Shown here piece after piece: positions 1 through 10,678 of a stretch of DNA of 64,000 nucleotides. This stretch comes from Mycolicibacterium monacense. Its GTDB lineage: Bacteria > Actinomycetota > Actinomycetes > Mycobacteriales > Mycobacteriaceae. The notes beneath the pieces are model-generated. The model was not told the origin of the DNA and did not search any database. It saw nothing but the letters and a program-made list of their open reading frames with translations. The stretch is from assembly GCF_010731575.1 (NCBI RefSeq), contig NZ_AP022617.1, forward strand, positions 5,952,001 through 6,016,000. The letters are read 5' to 3'. The position numbers were made by a program, and so were the translations under genes. Every line of letters begins with the position of its first letter. Position 1 is the first letter of the stretch.

Positions 1-1
1 C

Positions 2-361
2 GGGGTGCGTAGCAACGTCATCGTGCCGGCGGCCGTCACCCGGATGGCCGAGGGTATCGACACGTCGGCCTATCCGCCGATGGATCCGGAACTGGTGGCG
101 CCGACCGTCGGCTGGTTGTCACACGAAACCTGTTCGGTGACAGGCGAGATGTTCATCGCGCTGGCCGGCAGGGTGGCCACCGCCGTCCTCGTCGAGACGC
201 CGGGTGTGTACCGGTCGTCGTGGACGGTCGAGGACGTCGCCGCCGACCTCGACGCCATCCGCGACCGTTCACACCCCGTGGTGTTCCCGGTGGTGCCCGA
301 CGGCCACAACGCCCACATCCGCTACAGCTTCGCGATGGCCGCCCAGAAGGCGGGGACCTGA
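2..361 (+). CDS. SDR family oxidoreductase, C-terminal part (5' end outside window)
   Basis: The reading frame is already open at the window edge, so this is the C-terminal ~119 residues of a protein that starts upstream. The segment SNVIVPAAVTRM corresponds to the part of short-chain dehydrogenases just after beta-strand 6. The stretch APTVGWLSHETCSVTGEMF is the usual C-terminal SDR pattern, where the residues before VTG lead into the last strand. The Rossmann and catalytic YxxxK parts are not in view, so substrate cannot be judged. The stop overlaps the ATG of the CoA-transferase (TGATG), which suggests translational coupling and membership of the following catabolic operon. Confidence 0.75.
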   Translation, partial: GVRSNVIVPAAVTRMAEGIDTSAYPPMDPELVAPTVGWLSHETCSVTGEMFIALAGRVATAVLVETPGVYRSSWTVEDVAADLDAIRDRSHPVVFPVVPDGHNAHIRYSFAMAAQKAGT

Positions 362-1575
362 TGAGCGGCCCGCTGGAGGGGGTGCGCGTGGTCGACCTCA
401 CCGCGATGGTGATGGGTCCGTACTGCACCCAGATCATGGCGGACATGGGCGCCGACGTGGTGAAGGTCGAACCGCCGGAGGGGGACAACACCCGCTTCAT
501 CTCCGTCGGCCCCGCCCCCGGGATGAGCGGGGTGTTCGTCAACGTCAACCGCGGTAAGCGCGGCATCGTGCTGAACCTGCGCACCGAGGAGGGCAAGGCG
601 GCGTTGCGAGCGCTGATCGCCGAGGCCGACGTGTTCATCCACTCGATGCGCGCCAAGGCCATCGCCAAGCTCGGATTCGGCTACGACGACGTCGCCGCGC
701 TGAAGCCCGACATCGTCTACACCAACTGCTACGGCTACGGGCGGCGCGGCCCGGACCGGGACCTGCCCGCCTACGACGACACCATCCAGGCCGAATGCGG
801 TATCCCCGCCGTACAGGAACAACTCACCGGCGAGGCCAACTACGTCGGCACCATCATGGCCGACAAGGTCGCGGGTCTGACCGCGCTGTACGCCACCATG
901 ATGGCGCTGTTCCACCGGGAGCGCACGGGCGAGGGGCAGGAGGTCGAGGTCGCCATGTTCGAGACGATGGCCGCCTTCATGCTCGTCGAACACGCCAACG
1001 GCGCCATGTTCGACCCCCCGCTCGGCCCCGCGGTGTATCCGCGCACCGTCGCACCCAACCGCAGGCCGTACGAGACGAAAGACGGTTACATCGCCGCGCT
1101 GATCTACAACGACAAACACTGGAACGCCTTCGTCGAGGCGGTGAAACCGGTGTGGGACAACCACTTGTACGGCACCCTCGAACGGCGGGCGAAGCAGATC
1201 GACACCGTCTACGGCCTGGTGGCCGAGACACTCAAGGAGCGCACCACCGACGAGTGGCTGGCGTTGTTCCGCGAGTTGGAGATCCCCGCCGCCCCGATCC
1301 GGACGCCCGGGGCGCTGTTCGACCACCCGCACCTCAACGCCGTCGGACTGTTCGAGACCGTCGAGACGCCGAACGGGCCGGTGCGCTTCCCCGGTGTGCC
1401 GACGTGGTTCTCGCGCACGCCGGGCCACGTGCGGGGGCCCGCGCCGGAGTTGGGCGCCGACACCGCCGCGGTCCTCGACGAGCTGGGCCTGAGCCGCGCC
1501 GAGCCTCCGGTTGTTGACGGGAATCCCGCGGATCTCGTCGACAACCGTAGTGTCGGCGCCGCGGAGCTGGGATGA
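361..1575 (+). CDS. CaiB/BaiF (class III) CoA-transferase
   Basis: This 404-residue protein opens with PLEGVRVVDLTAMVMGPY and continues with LADMGADVVKVE-like and GKRGIVLNL segments, the standard N-terminal signature of class III acyl-CoA transferases. Candidate catalytic Asp residues lie at 139-140 (AYDDTIQAECG). The family moves CoA between acyl-CoA donors and free carboxylic acids, so this enzyme probably activates the pathway acid. The ATG at 361 overlaps the previous stop; longer in-frame forms would run into the SDR gene. It is followed by a 4-base ATGA overlap with the first acyl-CoA dehydrogenase. Actual donor and acceptor are unknown. Confidence 0.9.
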   Translation: MSGPLEGVRVVDLTAMVMGPYCTQIMADMGADVVKVEPPEGDNTRFISVGPAPGMSGVFVNVNRGKRGIVLNLRTEEGKAALRALIAEADVFIHSMRAKAIAKLGFGYDDVAALKPDIVYTNCYGYGRRGPDRDLPAYDDTIQAECGIPAVQEQLTGEANYVGTIMADKVAGLTALYATMMALFHRERTGEGQEVEVAMFETMAAFMLVEHANGAMFDPPLGPAVYPRTVAPNRRPYETKDGYIAALIYNDKHWNAFVEAVKPVWDNHLYGTLERRAKQIDTVYGLVAETLKERTTDEWLALFRELEIPAAPIRTPGALFDHPHLNAVGLFETVETPNGPVRFPGVPTWFSRTPGHVRGPAPELGADTAAVLDELGLSRAEPPVVDGNPADLVDNRSVGAAELG

Positions 1576-2729
1576 GCATGGACTTCGACATGGGGCCGCG
1601 CGCCGCCGAATTGCGCAGCCGCCTGAGGGAGCTCGTCAGCGAGCACGTTCCCGAGCACTTCCTGGGCGCGTTCACCGACGACCCGGCCGATCTGGAGACC
1701 GCACAACGGTTCTGCCGCCTGCTCGCCGAACAGGATCTGCTGTGCCTGGCGTGGCCGCAGGAGTTCGGCGGCGGGGGAGCGTCGGTGTGGGAGCAGACCG
1801 TCGTACGCGAGGAGATGTGGGCCCACCACGAACCGCGCGGCGCCCAGTACATGGGTGTCAACTGGGTCGGGCCGATCATCATGCGGCACGGCACCGAGGA
1901 GCAGCAGCGCAGACATCTGCCGCCGATCGCGCGCGGTGAGGTGATCTGGTGTCAGGGTTTCTCCGAACCCGAGGCCGGGTCCGATCTCGCGTCGCTGCGC
2001 ACCACCGCGCGTCGTGACGGGGACGGGTGGCTGATCAGCGGGCAGAAGATCTGGACGTCCTACGCGACGATGGCGCAGTGGTGCTTCCTGCTGGCACGGA
2101 CCTCCAGGGGTGAGCGCAAACAGCAGGGCCTGACGATCTTCCTGGTGCCGATGGACGATCCGGCGATCCAGGTCCGGCCGATCCGCGCCATGCTCGGCCC
2201 GCACCACCTCAACGAGGTGTTCTTCGACGATCTGCGGGTGACCGAGGCCGACGTGCTGGGCACCGTGGACGCGGGCTGGTCGATCGTGCAGGACGTGATG
2301 GCGTTCGAACGGGTCGGCATCGCCCGCTACGCCCGGTGTGAGCGGCTGCTCGCTGCTGCGCCAACGGTTCTCGGCGATCGCTGGGGCGACCTGTCCGAGG
2401 AGCTGCGCGGCCGCTGGGTGCGCATGCTCACCCACTGCCGCCGCGCGCGGCTGATGGCCTACCGGGTGGTGTCGCTGCAGAGCAGCGGACGCATCCAGCC
2501 CGGGGACGCCGCCGCCTACCGCATCGCCGTGACCAAACTCGATCAGGACAGCGCGGAGGTGCTGATGGACATCTCGGCCGAGGTGTCCCGCGACGATCCG
2601 CGGGCGGCCTGGTTCCTCGGCGAGGTCGAGGACCACTGGCGGTACTCGCAGGCAGCGACCGTGTCCTCGGGCAGCATCGAGATGCAGCGCATCCTGCTGT
2701 CTCGTGCCCTGCTGGCGGCGGCGAAATGA
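1572..2729 (+). CDS. Acyl-CoA dehydrogenase, large-subunit type
   Basis: A 385-residue flavoprotein of the acyl-CoA dehydrogenase family. Recognisable elements are the helical N-terminus, the FAD/substrate strand motif WCQGFSEPEAGSDLASLRTT, the beta domain (DGWLISGQKIWTS) and the C-terminal SSGSIEMQRILLSR segment. As in the mycobacterial FadE26-type alpha subunits, the C-terminal motif lacks the YEGT glutamate of medium-chain enzymes. The next gene encodes a shorter ACAD-like protein joined by a 4-base overlap, the arrangement known for alpha2beta2 heterotetrameric ACADs in mycobacteria. The acyl chain is not predictable. Confidence 0.9.
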   Translation: MSMDFDMGPRAAELRSRLRELVSEHVPEHFLGAFTDDPADLETAQRFCRLLAEQDLLCLAWPQEFGGGGASVWEQTVVREEMWAHHEPRGAQYMGVNWVGPIIMRHGTEEQQRRHLPPIARGEVIWCQGFSEPEAGSDLASLRTTARRDGDGWLISGQKIWTSYATMAQWCFLLARTSRGERKQQGLTIFLVPMDDPAIQVRPIRAMLGPHHLNEVFFDDLRVTEADVLGTVDAGWSIVQDVMAFERVGIARYARCERLLAAAPTVLGDRWGDLSEELRGRWVRMLTHCRRARLMAYRVVSLQSSGRIQPGDAAAYRIAVTKLDQDSAEVLMDISAEVSRDDPRAAWFLGEVEDHWRYSQAATVSSGSIEMQRILLSRALLAAAK

Positions 2730-3643
2730 TCCTCGACCTCGGCGACGACGCCACCGAATACGGCCGCCAGGCGCTGCGGGCGTTCGAGACCGCGGGCGGT
2801 GACCTGCTGGTGCAGCAGGCGGAAGCCAAACCGGCCGAACGGGAATCGCTGGCCGGTCCGACACTGTCCGAACTGGGTGCGTGGGAACTCGACGTCCGCG
2901 CCGACCCCGACGAACTGGAAGCGGCTGCCGCGCTGTGCCGCAGCGCCGGTTACTGGGCCCTGCCCTACCCGGTGGCCGAACGGCTGGCCCGGCCCGCGGA
3001 CCTCGACGCTGACGGTCTGCTGGTGGTCGCGGACAACCGTCCGGCCGGAACCCTCGCCGGACTGGACTACCGTTGGGCGGCAGTCACTCTCGACGGCGCC
3101 CGTCACAGGGTGACCGGTCAGGGCGCCGCGGGGGATGCGTTCGTCGCCGAACTCGAACTGTCCGCCGTCGACGAGGCCGGCGCAGCCGACCTCGCGCTCG
3201 GGCTCACCCTGCCCTGCTGGACGCTGCTCGGGATGCTCGACCGGGCCATCGAACTGACCACGGCGCACGTCACCCTGCGCAAGCAGTTCGGGGCGCCGCT
3301 GTCGAGTTTCCAGGGCGTGCAGTTCCAGTTGACCGACGCCGAGGTCGAACGCAGCGGCGTCGACATCCTGGCCAAATACGCGCTGTGGAGCATCGCGACC
3401 GGACGGCCCGAGGCGATCGACGACGCGCTGGCGTTGCGGTTGGCGGCGATCGAGGCCGCCGAAGTCGTGTTCCGGGTGTGTCATCAACTGCACGGCGCCG
3501 TCGGCTTCTGCGACGAGACCACGCTGTCGTGGCTGTCGCGCTACAGCCAACCGCTGCGTCGCCTGCCGCTCGGCCTGTCGGCGACGCGGTCGGAGTTGAC
3601 CCGCCGCGCGGGCCGGCACGGGCTGACGGGTCTGTACGCGTGA
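2726..3643 (+). CDS. Acyl-CoA dehydrogenase, small (beta-type) subunit
   Basis: This 305-residue ACAD-like protein is shorter and more divergent than its upstream neighbour. The middle resembles a degenerate ACAD beta domain, and the C-terminal helical domain is clearest: TLRKQFGAPLSSFQGVQFQL followed by CHQLHGAVGFCDET. It overlaps the large subunit by four bases. From the mycobacterial FadE/ChsE heterotetramers I infer that it is the partner of the 1572-2729 product and contributes FAD binding. It overlaps the next gene through GTGA. Confidence 0.85.
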   Translation: MILDLGDDATEYGRQALRAFETAGGDLLVQQAEAKPAERESLAGPTLSELGAWELDVRADPDELEAAAALCRSAGYWALPYPVAERLARPADLDADGLLVVADNRPAGTLAGLDYRWAAVTLDGARHRVTGQGAAGDAFVAELELSAVDEAGAADLALGLTLPCWTLLGMLDRAIELTTAHVTLRKQFGAPLSSFQGVQFQLTDAEVERSGVDILAKYALWSIATGRPEAIDDALALRLAAIEAAEVVFRVCHQLHGAVGFCDETTLSWLSRYSQPLRRLPLGLSATRSELTRRAGRHGLTGLYA

Positions 3644-4593
3644 AGGTCCTCGTCATCGGCACCGGTTTCGGAAAGCACGCCGCCGCACCGGCGTACGAGA
3701 GCGCCGGATTCGACGTGGAGGTCGTCAGTCCCCGCGACGAGTCGGCGGTGGCCCGCGGACTCGGATCCGGCGCCGATCTGGTGTCGGTGCACTCACCGCC
3801 GTTCATGCATGTCGACCACGTGTCGGCGGCCCTGGACCGCGGGCTGGCGGTGATGTGCGACAAACCGTTCGGCCGCACCGCCGACGAAGCCACCGCGATG
3901 CGGGACAGGGCACACGCCGTCGGCGTCCCGACCTTCCTCAACTTCGAGTTCCGCTGCCGCGAATCGTGGGCGAAGGTCAAGGAACTCGCCGACTCCGGCG
4001 CGATCGGCACCCCGAACCACCTGAGCTGGAACTGGTTCGGCAACGGGCTGCGGGGCCGCAGGTACGGATGGATCAACGACGCCGAACTCGGTGGCGGCTG
4101 GATCGGCGCCTTCGGATCGCATCTCATCGACTTCACCCGTTGGTTGTTCGGCAGTGAGATCGTCGACTGCGGCGGTGTCACCCGCATCGACGACCCGATG
4201 CACGCCGACGCCGACGGGACGCCGCGACAGGCGACCGCCGAGGACGCCTACGCGGCCTGGTTCCGGCTGGCCGACGGCGCGACGGCCGCGCAGGACACCG
4301 GGTTCGCCGCGGCGACGTCGACCCTGCCACGCGCGGTGCTGCTGGGCACGGACGGCTCGATCGAACTGACCGCCGACACCACGCTGGTGTTGCGCACCAA
4401 GGGTTCCGAACCCGAGACCTTCGAATTCGACCGCCCGGGCCGGCCCGACCCGGCGCTGGTGACCCTCTTCGGACAGGTCGCCGACGCACTGCGGACGGGC
4501 AGCCGGACCACCCCCTCGTTCGACGACGGACTCGCCGTCGCGCGCGTGATGGACCGATTGCGCGCCAACGCCGTTCGGATGGGCACCCGATGA
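3640..4593 (+). CDS. Gfo/Idh/MocA family NAD(P)-dependent oxidoreductase
   Basis: A 317-residue protein with an N-terminal Rossmann fold (VLVIGTGFGKHAAAPAYES), the CDKPFG motif whose Lys-Pro is characteristic of Gfo/Idh/MocA enzymes, and the alpha/beta C-terminal domain with ELGGGWIGAFGSHLIDF, which carries the usual catalytic His region. The GTG start overlaps the previous stop. The family oxidises or reduces sugars, polyols and other hydroxy compounds, and its presence among acyl-CoA genes is unusual. The role could be dehydrogenation of a cyclic alcohol intermediate, but that is inference. Confidence 0.85.
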   Translation: MKVLVIGTGFGKHAAAPAYESAGFDVEVVSPRDESAVARGLGSGADLVSVHSPPFMHVDHVSAALDRGLAVMCDKPFGRTADEATAMRDRAHAVGVPTFLNFEFRCRESWAKVKELADSGAIGTPNHLSWNWFGNGLRGRRYGWINDAELGGGWIGAFGSHLIDFTRWLFGSEIVDCGGVTRIDDPMHADADGTPRQATAEDAYAAWFRLADGATAAQDTGFAAATSTLPRAVLLGTDGSIELTADTTLVLRTKGSEPETFEFDRPGRPDPALVTLFGQVADALRTGSRTTPSFDDGLAVARVMDRLRANAVRMGTR

Positions 4594-5366
4594 AATACGA
4601 CCTGCCCGACGAACTGACCGTCACCGCCGACGGGGCGGTGCGCACCGTGCTGATCAACCGGCCCGACGACCTGAACTGCGTCAACGAGAACCTGCACTGG
4701 GCGCTGGCCAACGTCTGGCGGCAACTGGCCGCCGACCAGGAGGCCCGCGTGGTGATCCTCTCGGGTGCCGGGCGGGCGTTCTGCGCCGGCGGTGACCTCA
4801 ACTGGATCACATCGTTCCTCGACGACTCCGCCGCCCGCGACGAGAGCATCCGCGAGGGCGCCCAGATCATCGAGGAGATGCTGCGGTTCCCGCTTCCGGT
4901 GATCGCCGCCGTCAACGGCCCCGCGGTCGGCCTGGGCTGCAGTGTCGCCCTGCTCAGCGACATCATGCTGATCGCCGAGGACGCCTACCTGTCCGATCCG
5001 CACGTCGCCGTCGGTCTCGTGGCCGGCGACGGCGGGGCGGCGTTCTGGCCCATGCTCACCCCGATCATGCGGTCACGCGAATACCTGTTCACCGGCGACC
5101 GGATCCCCGCCGCGACGGCCGTCGAACTCGGCTTCGCGAGCCGCCGGGTTCCGGCGGCCGATCTGATGAGCGAGGCCGCCACACTCGCCGGACGGCTCGC
5201 GGCCCAACCCGTCGAGGCCCTGCAGGGCACCAAACGGGTGGTGAACATGTACCTGTCGCAGGCCATGGCCGGACCGCTGCAGGCCGGGTTCGCCGCCGAG
5301 GTCGCCACCATGCGCTCCGAGGACCACCGGCGCAGGCTGCTCGCGTTCCGGGAGGGTGCGACGTGA
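4590..5366 (+). CDS. Enoyl-CoA hydratase/isomerase (crotonase) family protein
   Basis: A 258-residue crotonase. The oxyanion-hole segments are visible as AGRAFCAGGDLNWI and VNGPAVGLGCSVALLSDI. The second catalytic region reads DPHVAVGLVAGDGGAAFW, the GDGG subtype, in which the canonical catalytic Glu positions are not obviously conserved; some other crotonase reaction is therefore possible. It overlaps both neighbours by four bases and lies between the two ACAD pairs, so it likely acts on one of their 2-enoyl-CoA products. Confidence 0.88.
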   Translation: MKYDLPDELTVTADGAVRTVLINRPDDLNCVNENLHWALANVWRQLAADQEARVVILSGAGRAFCAGGDLNWITSFLDDSAARDESIREGAQIIEEMLRFPLPVIAAVNGPAVGLGCSVALLSDIMLIAEDAYLSDPHVAVGLVAGDGGAAFWPMLTPIMRSREYLFTGDRIPAATAVELGFASRRVPAADLMSEAATLAGRLAAQPVEALQGTKRVVNMYLSQAMAGPLQAGFAAEVATMRSEDHRRRLLAFREGAT

Positions 5367-6523
5367 GCATCGACGACTTCCGCGCCACCGTGCGGGCGTG
5401 GTGTGCCGAACACGTGCCGTCGGACTGGCGCGAGAAGCAGACCGGCGTGGGCGAGGAGGAGTTCGTCCGCTTCCAGGAGGCCTGGTTCGCCGAACTGCAC
5501 AGCGCCGGCTACGCGGTCCCGCACTGGCCCGCCGAATGGGGTGGCGGGCTGTCGGTGGCCGAGCAGATCGTGCTGTACCAGGAGTTGGCCGCCCACGACG
5601 CGCCGCGCCTGGTGCTGGCGTTCGTCGGTATCCACCACGCCGCGTCGACGCTGCTGGTGGCCGGCACCGACGAGCAGCGGCGCAGGCACCTGCCTGCGAT
5701 CCTCGACGGCGAGATCTGGGTGCAGGGTTTCTCCGAACCCGAAGCCGGATCCGATCTGGCGAGCCTGCGCACCACCGCGCACCGCACCGGCGACACGTTC
5801 GTCGTCAACGGCCAAAAGCTCTGGGCCAGTGGCGGTATGCACGCCGACTGGTGTCTGCTGCTGGCCCGCACCGACCCGGATGCGCCGAAGCGTAAGGGCA
5901 TCTCGTACTTCCTGCTCGACATGACGACCCCAGGCGTCGACGTGCGGCCGATCCGCAACGCCGTCGGCGACTCCCACTTCTGCGAGATCTTCCTCAACGA
6001 CGTCGAGATCCCGGCCGCCAATCTGGTGGGCGCCGAGAACGCGGGCTGGCAGGTCGCGCAGGCGACCCTCGGCGCCGAGCGGGGGATGACCATGCTCGAA
6101 CTGGCCGAGCGCCTGGCCAACGCCGGCTTCCGCCGACTCGTGCGGACCAGCCCGGTCGACGATCCCGTGGTGGCGGATCGGTTGGCGCAGTTCGAATGCG
6201 AGATCACCGCGCTGCGCGGGCTCTGCCGAAAGGTGGTGGAGGGCCACGACTCCGGTGCGATCGGACCGGCCGACGCGTCGATCGTGAAGCTCTATTACAG
6301 CGAACTGCTGCAGCGGCTCACCGACTTCGGCGCCGAGATCGGCGGTCCGGCCGGCCATACCGAGATCGCCAAACCGATGTCGAGCGGGTGGGAGTCCGGG
6401 TCGTGGGTGCTCGACTTCATCGGCTCCTGGGAGTGGACGATCCCCGGCGGTTCGAGCGAGATCCAGCGCACCATCATCGGTGAGCGCGGCCTCGGCCTGC
6501 CCCGAGAACCGAGCGCAGTCTGA
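5363..6523 (+). CDS. Acyl-CoA dehydrogenase, large-subunit type (second pair)
   Basis: A 386-residue acyl-CoA dehydrogenase with GFSEPEAGSDLASLRTTAH, the strand segment FVVNGQKLWASG and the C-terminal PGGSSEIQRTIIGERGLGLP. It resembles the 1572-2729 product, with the same 'SEPEAGSDLASLRTTA' core. The GTG start at 5363 lies in an ATGTGA-like overlap with the hydratase. It is followed directly by another short ACAD, giving a second large/small pair in one operon. Two distinct dehydrogenation steps are therefore likely. Confidence 0.9.
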   Translation: MSIDDFRATVRAWCAEHVPSDWREKQTGVGEEEFVRFQEAWFAELHSAGYAVPHWPAEWGGGLSVAEQIVLYQELAAHDAPRLVLAFVGIHHAASTLLVAGTDEQRRRHLPAILDGEIWVQGFSEPEAGSDLASLRTTAHRTGDTFVVNGQKLWASGGMHADWCLLLARTDPDAPKRKGISYFLLDMTTPGVDVRPIRNAVGDSHFCEIFLNDVEIPAANLVGAENAGWQVAQATLGAERGMTMLELAERLANAGFRRLVRTSPVDDPVVADRLAQFECEITALRGLCRKVVEGHDSGAIGPADASIVKLYYSELLQRLTDFGAEIGGPAGHTEIAKPMSSGWESGSWVLDFIGSWEWTIPGGSSEIQRTIIGERGLGLPREPSAV

Positions 6524-7482
6524 TGGGCTTCGAGGAGTTCCATGACGAGTTGCGGTCCGTCGCGGCCGACGTGCTGGACAAAGGGCGCGAGGTGGACTGG
6601 CCCGTACTCGTCGACGCAGGGTGGGTGGGCCTCGAGGTGCCCGAGCACCTCGGTGGCGCCGGCGCCACCTTCGCCGAGACCGCGGTGATCTGCCGGGAAA
6701 TGGGCCGCGCCGCCACCGCCGGAAGCTTCCTCGGCAGTGCTGTCCTCGCGGTCGGCACGCTGAATGCGTTGCAGCCGAGCGACATCCGGGACCAACTGCT
6801 GGCCGGCATCGCATCCGGCGACGTCCGGGTCGCCGTCGCACTCGAATCGCTGGACTTCGTCCCCGACGCCGACGGCGCCGACCGGCTTCTGGTGGTGACC
6901 AACGGCGCGGTCGCGGTGGCCGAACTCGATGTGACGCCAGTGCCCGTCGTCGACGAGACACGCCGACTGGGCAAGGTCTCGTCGCGCACGTTGGAGCCAC
7001 CGACGATGCTGCGCTTCGAGGGGGACGCCGACAACGCGGTGCGCCGGCTGCACGACCGGGCCGCCGTCGCCGTCGCCTGCGACAGTCTCGGACTCGCCGA
7101 GGCGATGCTGTCCGCAACCGTCGAATACGCCAAGGTGCGCTCACAATTCGGCAGGCCCATCGGATCTTTCCAGGCGGTCAAACACGCCTGCGCCGACATG
7201 CTCGTGCAGATCGAGGTGTCCCGCCAACTCGTCGAGGCGGCCGTCGACGCCGTCGTCGCCGGCGACGCGACCGCGGCCGCGGCCATGGCGAAGTCCCATG
7301 TCTGCAGTGCGGCGGTCGACGTCGCGGGCAAGGCCATGCAATTGCACGGAGGTATCGGATACACCTGGGAGAGCGGCGTCCACGTCTATCTCAAACGTGC
7401 CGCGCTCAACCGCTCGCTGTTCGGATCCCCTGCGGCACACCGCAGACAACTCGCTCAACGCTATCGGAATCAAGGAGAGTAA
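6523..7482 (+). CDS. Acyl-CoA dehydrogenase, small (beta-type) subunit (second pair)
   Basis: A 319-residue ACAD-like protein. The N-terminal helical domain includes GLEVPEHLGGAGATFAET, and the C-terminal part reads YAKVRSQFGRPIGSFQAVKH and AMQLHGGIGYTWE, the most conserved ACAD C-terminal motif. ATG and preceding stop overlap (TGATG). As with the first pair, it is probably the beta subunit of a heterotetramer with the 5363-6523 product. It is followed by a short gap holding an AAGGAGAG ribosome-binding site for the next gene. Confidence 0.88.
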   Translation: MGFEEFHDELRSVAADVLDKGREVDWPVLVDAGWVGLEVPEHLGGAGATFAETAVICREMGRAATAGSFLGSAVLAVGTLNALQPSDIRDQLLAGIASGDVRVAVALESLDFVPDADGADRLLVVTNGAVAVAELDVTPVPVVDETRRLGKVSSRTLEPPTMLRFEGDADNAVRRLHDRAAVAVACDSLGLAEAMLSATVEYAKVRSQFGRPIGSFQAVKHACADMLVQIEVSRQLVEAAVDAVVAGDATAAAAMAKSHVCSAAVDVAGKAMQLHGGIGYTWESGVHVYLKRAALNRSLFGSPAAHRRQLAQRYRNQGE

Positions 7483-7486
7483 TTCC

Positions 7487-9202
7487 ATGGGTGTCCCCGT
7501 CTACAAACGCATTCTCGACCTGTTCGAGGCTGAGGGTGTGAACACGTTGTTCGGCATCCCGGATCCGAACTTCGTGCACATGTTCACCGAGGCCGAGGCG
7601 CGTGGATGGTCGGTGGTGGCACCGCATCACGAGCTGAGCGCCGGGTTCATGGCCGAGGCGGCGTCCCGGATGACCGGTAAGCCGGGATTGTGCATCGGCA
7701 CGCTCGGGCCGGGCGTGGCCAACATCGCGGGCGCGATGATGTGCGCGCTGGTGGAGAACTCACCGGTGATCTTCCTCGGCGGGCAGCGCGCCCGCATCAC
7801 CGAACGGCGGGCGCGCCGCGGCCGCATCCAATTCGTCCAGCAGGAAGGCCTTTTCACGCCTTCGGTCAAGTTCAGCAGCTCGATCGAATACGCCGACCAG
7901 ACCGACGAGATCATCCGGGAGGCGATCCGCCGCTCGATGTCGGGCACACCGGGACCGAGCTACATCGAGTACCCGTCGCACGTCATCCTCGAAGAGCTCG
8001 ACGTGCCCGAGCCGTTGCCGCCCAACCGTTATCGTCTGGTCAACCAGGGTGCCGGTGAGCGCGAGATCGCCGAGGCCGCCACCCTGATCCGCGAGGCGAA
8101 GAGCCCGATCCTGTTGGTGGGCCACGGCGTTCACACCTCCCGCACCCAGGAACAGGTCAGGGAGCTGGCCGAGCTGATGGCGTGCCCGGTGATCCAGACC
8201 TCGGGTGGGACCTCGTTCATCCCGGGCCTGGAGGACCGGACCTTCCCGTACCTGTTCTCCCCGGCCGCCAACGAGGCCGTCGAGCAGTCCGACCTGTGCG
8301 TGGCGCTGGGCACCGAACTCGGTGAGCCGATGCACTACGGCCGCACGCAGCACTGGGCCGGCAACGACGCCAACCGCAAGTGGGTCTACGTCGAGCAGGA
8401 TCCGACCGCGATCGGCGTGAACCGGCAGTTCGACGTCCCCCTGGTCGGCGATCTGCGTGGGGTGGTGCCGCAACTGGTCGACGCGCTACGGGACGCCCCG
8501 CGCACCCCGTCGGCCACACTGGAGTCCCTGGTCGAAGCCGACGCCGCCGAGATCGCCCGGGTGGCCGAGGAGGCTCCGAGCGGTCGCACCCCGGTCCATC
8601 CGGCCCGCTTCGTCGTCGAGGCCACCAAGGCCTTCAACGAGTACGCCGAGGACGGCATCATGGTCCGCGACGGCGGCGCCACCGTGATCTTCCAGTGGAC
8701 CTACTCGCAGGCCAAACCGCGCGACGTCATCTGGAACCAGAACTTCGGTCACCTCGGCACGGGCCTGCCGTATGCCGTCGGTGCGTCGGTCGCCGAGGGC
8801 CGCAAGCGACCGGTCATGCTGCTCACCAGCGACTCGGCGTTCCTGTTCCACATCGCCGAACTGGAGACCGCCGCCCGCGAGGGCCTGCCGCTGGTCTGCG
8901 TGGTCGGCGTCGACCACCAGTGGGGTCTCGAAGTGGGCGTCTACAAGCGCACATTCGAGCAGCCGTCGCCGCAGCCCGGTGTGCACTGGAGCAAGGACGT
9001 CCGGATGGACAAGATCGCCGAGGGCTTCGGCTGCCACGGCGAGTTCGTCGAGAAGGACGACGAGATCGGCCCGGCGATCCAGCGGGCGTACGCCAGCGGG
9101 AAGACCGCCGTCGTGCACGTCTGCATCGATCCGAAGGCCAACTCCGAGGAGATGCCGAAGTACGACCGATTCCGCACCTGGTATGCAGAAGGCACCCAGT
9201 AG
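7487..9202 (+). CDS. Thiamine diphosphate-dependent lyase/synthase (acetolactate synthase-like) with atypical ThDP motif
   Basis: A 571-residue three-domain ThDP enzyme. The N-terminal PYR domain has the catalytic Glu at residue 49 (HHELSAGFMAEA), a central domain follows (around 190-330), and the C-terminal PP domain has ELETAAREGLPLVCVVGV. The usual GDG...NN cofactor motif is altered: residues 448-450 read SDS and the distal NN position reads DH (476-477). The central Asp449 Mg ligand is kept. The ATG at 7487 has AAGGAGAG eight bases upstream. Relatives include acetolactate synthase, 2-hydroxyacyl-CoA lyase and diketone hydrolases. The downstream aldehyde dehydrogenase suggests that C-C cleavage yields an aldehyde. 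Confidence 0.8.
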   Translation: MGVPVYKRILDLFEAEGVNTLFGIPDPNFVHMFTEAEARGWSVVAPHHELSAGFMAEAASRMTGKPGLCIGTLGPGVANIAGAMMCALVENSPVIFLGGQRARITERRARRGRIQFVQQEGLFTPSVKFSSSIEYADQTDEIIREAIRRSMSGTPGPSYIEYPSHVILEELDVPEPLPPNRYRLVNQGAGEREIAEAATLIREAKSPILLVGHGVHTSRTQEQVRELAELMACPVIQTSGGTSFIPGLEDRTFPYLFSPAANEAVEQSDLCVALGTELGEPMHYGRTQHWAGNDANRKWVYVEQDPTAIGVNRQFDVPLVGDLRGVVPQLVDALRDAPRTPSATLESLVEADAAEIARVAEEAPSGRTPVHPARFVVEATKAFNEYAEDGIMVRDGGATVIFQWTYSQAKPRDVIWNQNFGHLGTGLPYAVGASVAEGRKRPVMLLTSDSAFLFHIAELETAAREGLPLVCVVGVDHQWGLEVGVYKRTFEQPSPQPGVHWSKDVRMDKIAEGFGCHGEFVEKDDEIGPAIQRAYASGKTAVVHVCIDPKANSEEMPKYDRFRTWYAEGTQ

Positions 9203-9229
9203 GCAGGCGATCTAGGGGAGAGTGAACCC

Positions 9230-10666
<1,437 letters not shown>

Positions 10667-10678
10667 AGGTCGCGCTCA

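Noticed and set aside
4985..7144. 719-codon open frame on the minus strand over the enoyl-CoA hydratase and ACAD genes
   Set aside because: Shadow frame of convincing plus-strand genes; Arg-rich low-complexity start and no recognisable family.
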